A stretch of 64,000 nucleotides of DNA, taken from Blasia pusilla (lineage: Eukaryota; Marchantiophyta; Marchantiopsida; Blasiales). The translations under genes and the position numbers were made by a program. The notes beneath the pieces are model-generated. The model did not search any database. It was not told the DNA's origin and was given only the letters and a program-made list of their open reading frames with translations. The DNA is taken from positions 23,436,001 through 23,500,000 of the forward strand of contig CM114274.1 of assembly GCA_050084515.1 (NCBI GenBank). The letters run 5' to 3'. This document shows positions 24,767-34,970 of this stretch, piece after piece. Each line of letters starts with the position of its first letter. Positions within the stretch are counted from its first letter, which is position 1.

Positions 24767-25357
24767 ATCGATGTCACCAGTTTCTTCGTAAGTTGGGGGA
24801 ACAGCGGCCCCCCCCCCCACCGCCCCCAATCATGTTCTATCAAGCCTGAATGTGAACATAGCGCTAAGGCTTTGCACCATTGAGAGCTTTCAACGCAACG
24901 GTCTGTGGCCAGTGAAATAAAGCACTTTACTAACCTTCTCAACCTCGCACACACGGGGCTCACCAACTTCTCACCTTCTTGAGAGATAGTGGCCCACGAT
25001 GTCACCATAATACGAGATCGGCGGAGTCTTGCAGAAATAAGACCCGCCACTCTCACCCTTCTAACACTAGGCTTCATTCCATGGTTACCTTCATCACACA
25101 ACCATTGCTTAACAAAGAGTCAAAATGAACTGCATGAAACTCCTGATATGCGTTGTCCCTGCAGGCCCCACTACTTCCAATTCCAGGGACGTCGAATTCT
25201 CTCTTTCTGTTTAGTTTACAACCTGGGGAACGAACCAGGCAAGCCTCTGCCAGAATGAATCGTCGTAACTATGTACATAAAAATTAGTCTACAGCAAACC
25301 GAAAACGTGTGAGAACGAATTCCTGACAACTACCACAGCCAAATGAAGCCCACTGAC

Positions 25358-27351
25358 CTACACAACACTAATCGTGCTGGGACCGAGATTGTTACTGTTG
25401 AATGACGTCTTCGACACAAACGCACTGTGGCCCGAAAATTTCAAGGTGAGATTTGAGGGCTCGGCTGATGGAGAAGGTCCAAGAGTCAATTTCGCCATCT
25501 CAGATCCCTCATCAATCTTTGCTGGACATGCAGTGGGCTTCACCACTTTGGAGCTCGATGGCGGTGATGTTCCAGGCTTGCCGTACCCGGGCGTAAGTCC
25601 GGGCCAGACATGGTAGGGAAACTGCAAGGCAGCACCGACTCCCATCTGCCCAGCCATCCCTGCTGCTCCAGAAACAGGAGCACTACCAGAGGATATGGCC
25701 ACAGGTCTCTGCAGAACGGTCATTGTTTCTCCCCCGTAATTAACTGTAGATTCACCTGTCTGCTGCTGGGCTGTTCCCAGGGGCGCACTACCCAAGGACA
25801 TCCCTGGTAAGGGTATGGCTTGTTGAAGATGTGCGGACATAGGGTAGTTTCTCATCGTTACCCCAGACATGGGGGTCATGGGAGGGAACATATCCGACCC
25901 TCTTGGCATCTGGGGCATTCCCTGTTCGTAGAAAGCTCCTGGGCTGAAGATACCCCCATTTCCCAAGCTCAGCTGATGAAGAGGAGCAGCCATGTCTGGG
26001 CTCTTAGAAAGCGACTCCTCCACCATGGGCCTTGGACCCTGCAAACCCACGGACAGGAGAAATCAGCCGTACTCACAGAGATGAGTGGCTTCTCTAGCTC
26101 TGGGCGAACAGTGGATGATGCAGTGCACTTCCAAACCTCTTCACTCCTCACAACCTTGGACCATCCGCTATCGTCCGCTTGACTTCACGTAAATGGGAAG
26201 GAACGGCGTTGGAAGTACTTACCGACTCTGAGACAATATCGAATAAACTTGATCGGCGTTTCCTCTTGTTGAGGTTGCTCTGCCTGATAAAGTACTTCTG
26301 GGCATGGCTGGCCACTTGCGTTGGAGTCCTAGTCTGTACGTAGTTTCTTGAGATGCCCCTCCAATCGCCCTTTCCTAACTTCTGGAGTCCGAGGAGGAAG
26401 AGCCGATGTTCTTCCTCTGTCCATGGGACACCTGTAGCAGAGAGAGCCCCTTGTAAATTACAGCAGCCGGAAGGAATCTGATTTCCTCGACACACCCTCT
26501 ATGCCAAGCACCTTCAGACTTTGATAGTTGCCCCTCAAATTCGGATTCCGGCTACGCAAAGTAAAGAAACACGCCCACTGCACTTGCTCCAGACCATTTA
26601 CCGGCAGCCTTAATTGAAGAGACCTCCGTAACGCAACATACACGCTTAGACCAGACCTAATGCAAATGAGCAAGATTAATGTGTTCTCGGTTCAAGCAGA
26701 GCAGATAGGCGCCTCGTGGAGTGACTCCCGTGCACATGCATACCATTTAGACATTCCTATGGTCTCCAGCCACATGGGATATCACTCGGAGGGCATGAGA
26801 ACGTAGAGAGGATGTCACACTTAGTTTACGACCCTCCATAGCCCACGGCTCGCAGAGACAAACCAGATAAGCGGTAGCACACATATCCAAGCCGACAACG
26901 CTCGACCGTTCTACGATGAACTCCCCTTGAAGACCTAATTGGACAAAGTTTTGGACCCACAGAATGAGATAGAAGGTTTGTAGCACAAAGAAGCCCACAT
27001 CATGGATTAAACTACGGGGGGATAGTGTGATGGGACAAACAAATCTTCGGGAAGCCCCCAAGACTCACCTTTCTTTCTTTCCCTGGCGTTGTTGGAAGTC
27101 TGCACCAAGCCGTCCGAAACATAACCTTCGGCTCCAGTCCCCGACTCCGAGTGCTCAGGGGTCGACGGAGGATTGCTCGCATTCGCGTAATGACTCAAAT
27201 TTCCCATGCTCACACTCTTCCGCATGTTGGCAGCACCGTCGTTTGTAGTGAGTCGAACGCCGAACAACCGAAACCCCCGATCCGGACAGCGATCTTGACA
27301 TGTACGAGAATTGTGACCATTATGGCCGCAGTGGGAGCAGCGGCGGGTCAT
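25358..27351 (-). CDS. SHAQKYF-type single-MYB transcription factor with CCHC knuckle (three exons)
   Basis: Predicted nuclear DNA-binding regulator of the plant MYB-related/MYBS-like class. Exons on the minus strand are 27351-27069, 26431-26223 and 26038-25358. The introns (637 and 184 bp) have GTGAGT...CTACAG and GTAAGT...TTGCAG borders, and together the exons give 390 residues in frame. Residues 5-18 are a CCHC knuckle ([14 protein letters not shown]). RLFGV at 28-32 is a motif linked to repression in other plant factors. The MYB repeat is about 96-145, with tryptophans 98 and 118 and the SHAQKYF signature at 136-142, followed by a basic stretch and RSSLFDIV. The C-terminal 226 residues are Gly/Pro/Met/Ser-rich without a domain I know. 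The start was chosen because the upstream in-frame codon at 27408 is GTG while 27351 is ATG and matches the family's MTRRC start. Four extra residues (QDRC) lie between knuckle and RLFGV. This is the only clear host gene here. Confidence 0.9.
26039..26222 (-). other. Intron 2 of the MYB gene
   Basis: Phase-0 intron of 184 bp. The donor GAGTCG/GTAAGT is at 26223/26222 and the acceptor GGGTTTGCAG/GGTCC at 26039/26038, preceded by a pyrimidine-rich stretch. An internal GTGAGT (26076-26071) could suggest an extra 21-nt exon, but the intron left over would be only about 38 bp. Confidence 0.75.
26432..27068 (-). other. Intron 1 of the MYB gene
   Basis: Phase-1 intron. The donor AAAG/GTGAGT is at 27069/27068 and the acceptor CTGCTACAG/GTGTCC at 26432/26431. 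It splits the codon for Gly95 just before the MYB repeat, separating the knuckle exon from the DNA-binding exon. Confidence 0.85.
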
Positions 27352-28500
27352 CTCGGTCTCCAGTTCTTCTGGCCCCGATCGCCCTAAAGGCAGCCGTGAG
27401 TTAGCCACAGCGACCGGTGGTAACTTGAAGCGGTCTATTTTTCCTGACGGGGAGTTGAACGGGGTGATGTTAGGGAGCGGACGGCAAGCACGAAGAGCAC
27501 CGAAGGCGGCAAGCGCACCACCTGTATTTCAGAGGCTGAGATGGTCCCGAGAGCAGAGGTACTTAAAGGGCAACCGGTATGCAGAGACGGACAGGGGACA
27601 AAGAACAACTCGTCGCCAAAATTGAGTGAGATGTGCCCCGAGAGATCCGAAGAAAGCCACTTGACGTATCAGAGTAGGCAACAAACCAAAAACAAAGACT
27701 ACCGACAGAACGATGTACAGGCGAGTAGTAGGCCACACAGGAGTCGAAAGATCGATTCGTAGCTCCGATAAGTAAGATGGAAGACCTGACAAGGGCGGAC
27801 AATGTCGAACCAAACTTCTCACAAAGACTCTCCACTGGCTGCTTCACGAGGGGATACCAACCAGGAGATGGAGTATGCTACGGCAAAGTTCTTCGCATGC
27901 CCTGTTATCGATCAGCCTCTGCTCCTCGATTGCACATAACCCGTCAAAGATCTAGCGCTCTCTCTCTCTCTCTCTCTCAGTCCACAGCACGCACGCACCC
28001 ACCGCTAATGCAAGATCACGATCTCGAGACGCAGAGCCACAGACGGAGCGATTCAGGAACGAGGGTAAAAGGAGTGAGACGATCAATCAGTCGATGGCGA
28101 GCGACAGATAAGGGCGCATCCCAGAGATGTAGCTTGCGCGTCTCAGGAAGAGGGTGCGATTGCTCGCTCGCTCGCTAGAGCGGAGAGGACCGACTGCAGG
28201 GAGGAAAGGACGGACGTGCGAGGAGGACCCGCGGAGAGGAATCGAGATGAGCAACAACAGGAGAAAAGACGGGAGATTATGGAGAAGAAGACACTGGAAC
28301 TCCCGAGGTCGGCTGCTTGTTGTTGTTGTGTGTGTGATGCTAAAGCAGCGCAAAGAGCAATGGCAGGCAACGGACGGTCCTGGCCATCCCTCCCACGACA
28401 TCCCATGCCTGGGACACCATGCATGCATCCACCATACATCCATGCCTCCAGATTCATGCATCCATTAATCCTTCAATCCTCACGTTTTATCCTCTCCTAT
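27352..28500 (-). promoter_or_regulatory. Likely 5' UTR and promoter of the MYB gene
   Basis: No convincing coding sequence, and the region has higher GC than its flanks. It contains a (TC)n run at 27958-27979 (GA on the gene's strand), a kind of repeat often found in plant leaders. The short overlapping frames at 28087-28506 on both strands have no domains. The transcription start could not be placed. Confidence 0.4.
27958..27979 (+). repeat. (TC)n microsatellite upstream of the MYB gene
   Basis: About eleven TC units, reading GA on the coding strand of the neighbouring gene, roughly 600 bp before its ATG. Could lie in the leader or core promoter. Confidence 0.85.
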
Positions 28501-29492
28501 CTTTAACAATAAATTCCCGGATAGCGCAGATGGTTTGAACTTCCAGTTGTAGGACAACCGGTGAGACTTTTTCTGTCTTACCCTAATCGTACAGATAAAC
28601 CTTAAGCCTCCCTGCCGCCAAGCGCGTGGCGGAGAATAAGCGACTGGATTTAATCTACGGCAATTAAAAGTTACAGCATTAGAAGTTTCCTTAGGGTATA
28701 TCTATTACTGTTTTCTTACCTTCCAGTAATCAAGTCGACCCGGCTTTTCGTTCGAGCGGAATGTAATAATTGGTCGCGATGAGGAAAAACAAAAAACTAA
28801 TCTCGGGCCTTTATTATTAAAAAAAGTGGAATTCAATCATCTATAAAATATAATAAAATTGCTGTCTTCGTAAATGAGATCGTCTAAATATTTTTATATA
28901 TCTAAGAAACAATAGAAAGTATATAGAAATCAGACAAAATAAAGTCACTTGCTTCTAAAAACTTGGATGATTCAATAATTATAAAATAGAAAATACCGTG
29001 CTGAATGAGATTGTACATGTGGAGGATTACAAAATTAATCATAAATAGGATATTATAACGTCACTTGCGTTCTAACAATTGAACCAAGTAGGTCACCGTG
29101 CCCTTGTTGACCATCTTCATACAAAACCTCATACCTATGCATCTTTTAGTTGAGCTTAGTTAAGCTAATCCATAGTGAAGATAAGAACAAGTTAGAACAA
29201 AAGAATACAAACTAAAAAATATTCCTTTCTAGTAGGCATGGATTTGTAGCCTGTGGTAATTATGTTCTATTCTCGAAGTGAAAAAAGTTTGCAAGTTTGA
29301 ATTATACTTCAACCCCTAGATTATGGGGAATACTTAAACATGTGTAATTGATGTCGAATTGAAGATGCATGCAATGAGGATACAAAAATAAGATCTCATG
29401 ACAAATCTACACTAGTGAGTTGCTCATGCCATGCTTGAGTTTATTTTTTTTAAACATTATACCCTTTTCTCCTCCTCTCTCCTCTCATGTCT
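28501..29492. other. AT-rich intergenic sequence
   Basis: No gene or repeat recognised. GC content falls abruptly at about 28780. Confidence 0.4.
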
Positions 29493-29496
29493 CCTC

Positions 29497-30138
29497 TATC
29501 ACATCTTAGTAGCCAATCGTAGAGATCTATCGCGGCAACGGCATAGAGAGCCAGTGGATTGTCTTGAGTGTAAATTCGTCTCGACGTGTTGGATGAGGTT
29601 GAGGATAGATCCATAGTTTCACAAACTTCATTTTTGACAACTTTCTTGTTTTGGTTTCTGACAACTTTCTTGTTTTGGTCTTTGACAGCCTGGTGACTTG
29701 TTGAGCAAGCCATCGGCCCTTTGGTAACTTGTGTGCGCAAGTTACTAGGAGGATTGCTATTTTTACGGGAAGAGCCTTTTGCCTCTTCCTACACCTATAT
29801 AAGGTAGGAGATGGCTTTCCCAAGCCATCTTTTCTCATGTTGGGCCATTGAAGCACCACTCTTGCTCGTGTGTGAGGTAGGAACTAGGGTGCTAGCATCC
29901 GGATTTCCCTTATAGCGAAGAGTGGACGAGGCTCGATATGCCGATGTAGATTCACGAGTTGAGTTTTAGGTCGGGTGTGTCGTCTTTACTCTTATTTTTG
30001 TTGTGGGGTCTCGATTTATTTGCGTGAGTTTGTTTTGTTTATGGATAGATCGACCCATGTGATGGGAAAATCAATATTTTGTGGTGTGTAGATGTGACCA
30101 ACGATTTGGGTTGTGTAGCGATGTGTGTGCACACAACA
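29497..30138 (+). mobile_element. Solo terminal repeat (beta-alpha) of the gypsy family
   Basis: A 642-bp copy of beta (29497 to about 30000) followed by alpha (about 30001-30138), with no internal sequence. It starts TATCACATCTTAG (family TGTCACATCTTAG) and ends GCACACAACA. CCTC flanks it on both sides (29493-29496 and 30139-30142), a 4-bp target duplication. Beta holds a TATA-like TATATAAGG at 29797-29805, so it probably carries the promoter. Recombination between the two beta copies of a full element would leave exactly this structure. Confidence 0.85.
29797..29805 (+). promoter_or_regulatory. TATA-like element in beta
   Basis: TATATAAGG is found here, with equivalents at 63329-63336 (TATAAAAG) and 63736-63744 (TATATAAGG) in other beta copies. 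The conserved position suggests that element transcription starts shortly downstream, inside beta. Confidence 0.5.
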
Positions 30139-30142
30139 CCTC

Positions 30143-31490
30143 CCTCCCCTCTCTTACGTGCACTCTCCCCTTGACTTAGCTCTCTTCTTCTTTCTTAAGT
30201 CCGTCCTTTAAAATTACATCTATCAATAGGAGAGGAGTCGTCAAAGGACGTATGTTGACAACAAGAGGAGTGATTTTGTAAACCCATCCTCTGTTAAAAT
30301 TCTACATTTTAAGATTGAATGATATAGGAGAGTCATAATAAAAATATGGGAAAATTTGCTAGAAGGAGCTACAATTTTGCATGAGCACCATTGTCTATAT
30401 CCATAGTCTTAAAAATATCCAATGTCTTAATTAGATTCCAATAGTTCCCACTTGGACATATGACAAGCATTAAAGCTTGTATGCTTGAAGTATGAGTATA
30501 TGTTATGAATCAAACTCAAAATATTAAAAAGTAAGTAGAATTAGTAAGCCATGTGATGACAAGATAAGTGGTTGTGAGCACTACTTCATTCACACGTAAT
30601 TTTCAGGTCGCGTAATTTGTAACTTACTTGCATTATAGTTGCAATTGACACTTAAACTTGAAAATTATAACAACAACGTGGCTTGGAAGTTCCATTTTCT
30701 TACACTTGCAAGTCAATCATAATTCAGTCGTAATATATTTGTCAACTACTCGCAAAATTTTTGTAGATTTGTGAGTGATTGCGAGTCTAAAAAGTCGCAA
30801 TATAATCAAAAAAGTTGGAAAATATTGAATACAAGCCATGTCTTTTTGCACTCACAAAGTAGTGGTTTTTTACAATTGTAAAGTAGTTATTTTCTAACTC
30901 CTCTTTCCGTCAATATTGGTTTCATTTTGGAGTCTATAAAATGTTTTTCACACACAAAATGACGAGTGTGCACCTCTCATCCCTAAAAATGCAACCACTT
31001 TGATTTGTTCTATCAATGCCAATGCGTATGCATGTTGGAATGCCACCAAGATTAATTTTTGAAAAAAAAGTAGCCACAAAAGAGAAATAGGGACTACAAG
31101 AAGGGGTAAATAGATAATTCTTGAGGGAATTGTGAACACTTATTTTCAAGAAAGTATCTAAAGACATATGTCCATGGCCAAAATCTTTCACTATAGAAGG
31201 AATAAATTCATTGGTTGCATGGCTCACCACATAACTTAACTCCTTCATTTCTATTGTTGCATCAACCGCATAACCCTTACTATGTACAATCCAACACATC
31301 AAGTCAAAACTTCTTAAATAAAAAACCATTATATCACCTAATATATAAAAGCCTTCTTAAAACATAATAAGGTCAACTCTTTGACAAGAGATTTCTGATG
31401 TAGTAGAAGCTATGACACATAGTTTCTATGACCCAACAATGTATACTACAATATAATCCACTCTTGTTATTTTTTTTTTTTTTTTATCAT
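30143..31490. other. AT-rich intergenic sequence
   Basis: No gene recognised. The minus frame 30934-31329 (131 aa) has no motif I know. A poly-T run (31470-31485) lies just outside the Helitron-like end that follows. Confidence 0.4.
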
Positions 31491-31517
31491 ACTAGGCCGT
31501 GCTCGTGCTCTGCACGG
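31491..31517 (-). mobile_element. Helitron-like 3' terminus (minus strand)
   Basis: On the minus strand a 6-bp stem CCGTGC (31517-31512) / GCACGG (31502-31497) is followed by CCTAGT ending at 31491 and then ATGAT. Hairpin plus CTAG-T is the Helitron 3' signature, and the T-rich flank fits insertion at an AT site. The body would extend to higher coordinates. I found neither its 5' TC end nor any Rep/helicase frame. Confidence 0.55.
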
Positions 31518-33710
31518 ATGAAAGAGCGCCCAAGGAGGCAAAGCTTGTGCGTTTCAGAGCAGCTCACATGCTTTGGCTCATAAAGAACGACTCATGGCAA
31601 TTACCTACAAGTCAAAAAGGATAGATATCATTGGAGGAGCTATGGTCATGTGATGTTATGTGAAATAATTGATATCACAGATATCGTCACATGATAAAAG
31701 GAGGAAGTCTTCAATTATTTCACTCATCAAAATAACGCCTACAATAAGATGTCTTCAGGAAAAGAATTAAGTACAAAAATATTGTTATCATCCATTCATA
31801 ATACTAAAAAAAAATAAGATGATTATTGAACCCCTAATTAAAGGCTTAGATTAGGCCTCTACTAATAGCCCATAAATTTTCTCGTACTTCTTATGATGAT
31901 AGGTATTTTTATTTCAAGGGGAGCTAGCCCTTAGTGTAGATCTTGCACAATGCTTGCTATCATATTAGATTGGAATTGCCCTTGATTGAAATGGGAATGT
32001 GTTCCTAACCTAGGGTGGACTTAATGCTACTTCCTCTCTCATTGTGTACCTACTTACACATTATCGGTTTGGTTGAATTCCACTTTAGTTGATACTTCTT
32101 ATGTTCCATTTTTTTTATCTACGTACGCGAATAAAAACATTTTTTCGTCCATAATGGTATTTTTATTCGGTGTACAATATGTTCCCTCCGTGTTAGGATA
32201 TTCCTCTCCGAATACTTTCCCTCCCATCCAATCTTCTTTTACCATCCCCACAAAATAAAAAAAATGGCGATATGTCCCTCCTTAAAAAAACATGGGCATC
32301 ATACTTATTAGTTTCCACTTTGTCCAATAACCATACATTATTGTATGAATAAAAATTTCATAATCAACCACTAATATATGAAAATAATAAGCCCATGAAA
32401 TATATAACTAGAATTAATAAAATAGATTCATATTTTTTTTAAATGTTCAAATTTGTATAGATGAGTTTTTTTTCAACCCATACATCATGTGTCATGAAAC
32501 CGAAGGGTTGAAAAGTACAAATCAATAGATGTTATAGATAGTTGAGAGAAACAAAAACCAGGAAGAAGTGTTTCTAATTTCTACTCCCCAACACACTCAT
32601 GTGATATGATGAATAACATGAAGTTCATACAACTATAAAAAATATAAGGTCATAGTCGGGGGAGTTTTTCACGAGAACCGGTATATTGCCGGTGTTTCAT
32701 AGCCCGGATCGGTAAATTCAGATTTCCAGCCGGTTTTTCTGATACTTTCACAAAGAAACCCCACCCCACCCCCCTCCCCTGCCAATTTTTTGCCGACAAG
32801 TTTTAAATAAGTCAGAAATTTCTGATTTTATCCGGCTATGATTACTGGTAATGCCGGATCTCCCCCGTTCTCTGATTTAGGTATGCGAAGAAACAACCAT
32901 ATTTTATCATTTATTTTTGGTTTCCTTGAACTTGAAGTCAAAATTGTATTAAAAACCTCCCGATTTTTTTCTACATGGTAGATTTCCATAACATCCAAAT
33001 CTTATCTTTCCATATTTATCCGAAGCCAATAAAACACAAGCGTTAAAGTTCAAAGAGTTGTCGTAATGCTAACATGGACCGTAGACCTCTACTATTTAGA
33101 TTCTAAGGTCAAGATATTTAGATATGACTAGCTGGATCCCTTAAGTCATAAACTTGGAATAATCCCTTGTGAAAACAGCCCTTCCATATCCATCCATTCA
33201 AGTAGAAAGAGATTTAACGAAAGAAGTCTCCATAATTATCTTATAATGTTGAAATGTCTAGCGAAGGAAAATTGCAATTTATCCATGAATGTAGGATAAT
33301 AACTCCAAATCGTGAGTGTATGAGGTATCTTCGAATTTGTGTCCACGGATATATTTTCATACGTAAAAATCTCAAAAAATAAATAATATCGCGAGAAGAC
33401 AACCCACAAAATTTGCGAGTAAAATAAATAAATAAAAGGGAAGAGAGGAGAATATTTGATTTCGTTTTTGTTTCGTTTCTTCCACCGTTTTCAACCAAAA
33501 ACTGGGACCTGAAAAGCTCCCGAAACAGCTGAAACTCAAATACTGAAATTAATAACTTGCTGAAACAAAATACATCGTTTTCGACGAAGGTCACCGAAAA
33601 TGCTTCAAGCACACCGACTAGACAGTTTAAATTAATTAAATTAAAGAAGCTGAACAAAGGAATGCTGTGAAATAGCCACCGACTTCCGTGCTCGCGCACC
33701 AGAAACTCCC

Positions 33711-33731
33711 TCCGTCCGTCCGTCCGTCCGT
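33711..33731 (+). repeat. (CCGT)n short tandem repeat
   Basis: Five consecutive CCGT units. No role visible. Confidence 0.8.
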
Positions 33732-34910
33732 GAGGCAGTGCGTCATTGCGATGGAAACGTAACAGAATGTGTGGAATTCTTGTTATGGCCATCATGATCC
33801 GATGCGGGTGGAGTCACGAATCCTACACGTTAGGCAGTATCCCTTTCGCTCATAAATTTGTCAAAGCAAGATTGACGGTCAGTGCTGTCCAGTGCGTCTC
33901 TCTCTCATAGGGTGTCAAGTTTAGCGATTTACGGATCCTGTTTTGTAACGACCTTTATCCTTACTAATAATGGCCCTACGTTTGACCGCCCTTGTCACTT
34001 CCACCCCCCTCCTCCTCCCGCTTAGACGAACTTCCAAGGGTGTCGTATTTTGTAGTGCATTTGGTTGGATTTAAATGGCGGGTGGCCAAAGGGTTGGGAC
34101 GGATGGAGCGAGGGTTGGTCGGTCGATTGGTTTAGACATGTCGCCTACGATTCCGTACCCGTGATATCCAGGCCATCCACGAGTGGAAATAAAGTGGGCG
34201 ATTGTTGACTTGTAGGAGAGGCTATGGAGATGACGGATGAGAATCATTTCCTTGTGGAAGAAGAGATCCAGCCATAAATACTCCGTAAAATGTACCGAAA
34301 TTTGCAACTCGGTTGTTGGAGGCCCGCACTGACTGAAGCGGGAAGCAGCAGACGGTCAAAGAGGCCTTAGGCGTGGCAAAGCGCAAATCAATTTGCAAAA
34401 TGGATATGAAGGTACACATTACACGACATAATGAGAGGATAAGTGTCCAAGTACGTCACCCTTGCAGCTCGAATATTATTATCATATTGTGGAGGTAACG
34501 AGGGAGGACGTTAGAAAAGCCCTCGAATTGTCGACGGTGGAGAAAAATGGATAAAGGAGTAGTGTGTGTGTGTGTACCGGCGAAAAGAATGTTGGGGTGA
34601 AGACTTTCTCGTGGTGTTGGGAAACGGATGGAAGGGGGAGTCAAAGTAGTGTAGTCCCATCGCGTCTTGGAACTCGGATCCTGTAAGTGCGTTCCGCTCC
34701 TTGTAGTGAAGTGTGGGCGCTCTTGTAAAGAGCGCGTAAGTGGAAGAAGCCAGGGTGGACATCGGGTGGTAGAGAGAGCATGGCAGGCACGGGCACGAAG
34801 ATTGGACAGCGTGGGATGGTGAGAAAAAGATGGATGAAAGCTTCATGATGGTGGTGATGGCCATGTGCTCAGATCATGCGTCCCCGGCTACATCTACGGA
34901 GGAATCTTTG

Positions 34911-34970
34911 ACGGGACGGGACGGGACGGGACGAGACGAGACGAGGCGGGACGAGGCGGGACGGGACGGC
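34911..34970 (+). repeat. (GGGAC)n / (GAGAC)n minisatellite
   Basis: A 60-bp array of GGGAC, GAGAC and GGC-containing pentamers, strongly strand-asymmetric (G on plus). Such arrays can form secondary structure. No role visible. Confidence 0.85.

Larger units (their letters stand above)
21551..25357. other. Anonymous sequence upstream of the MYB 3' end
   Basis: No gene recognised. Overlapping frames on both strands (21691-22200 plus, 22110-22694 minus) are low-complexity or compositionally biased and mutually exclusive. The last few hundred bases before 25357 probably hold the 3' UTR of the MYB gene, transcribed leftwards. A plausible polyadenylation region rich in T on the minus strand is around 25270-25290. 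Confidence 0.35.

Noticed and set aside
26077-26097. An extra 21-nt exon in the MYB gene
   Set aside because: It keeps the frame but leaves an intron of about 38 bp, too short for plant splicing. Direct splicing 26223 to 26038 is also in frame.
27352-27408. Upstream start of the MYB protein at 27408
   Set aside because: The codon is GTG. The ATG at 27351 fits the usual family N terminus.
33241-33795. 184-aa minus-strand frame as a gene
   Set aside because: Phe/Leu-rich composition typical of AT-rich DNA, with no motif or neighbouring exon.
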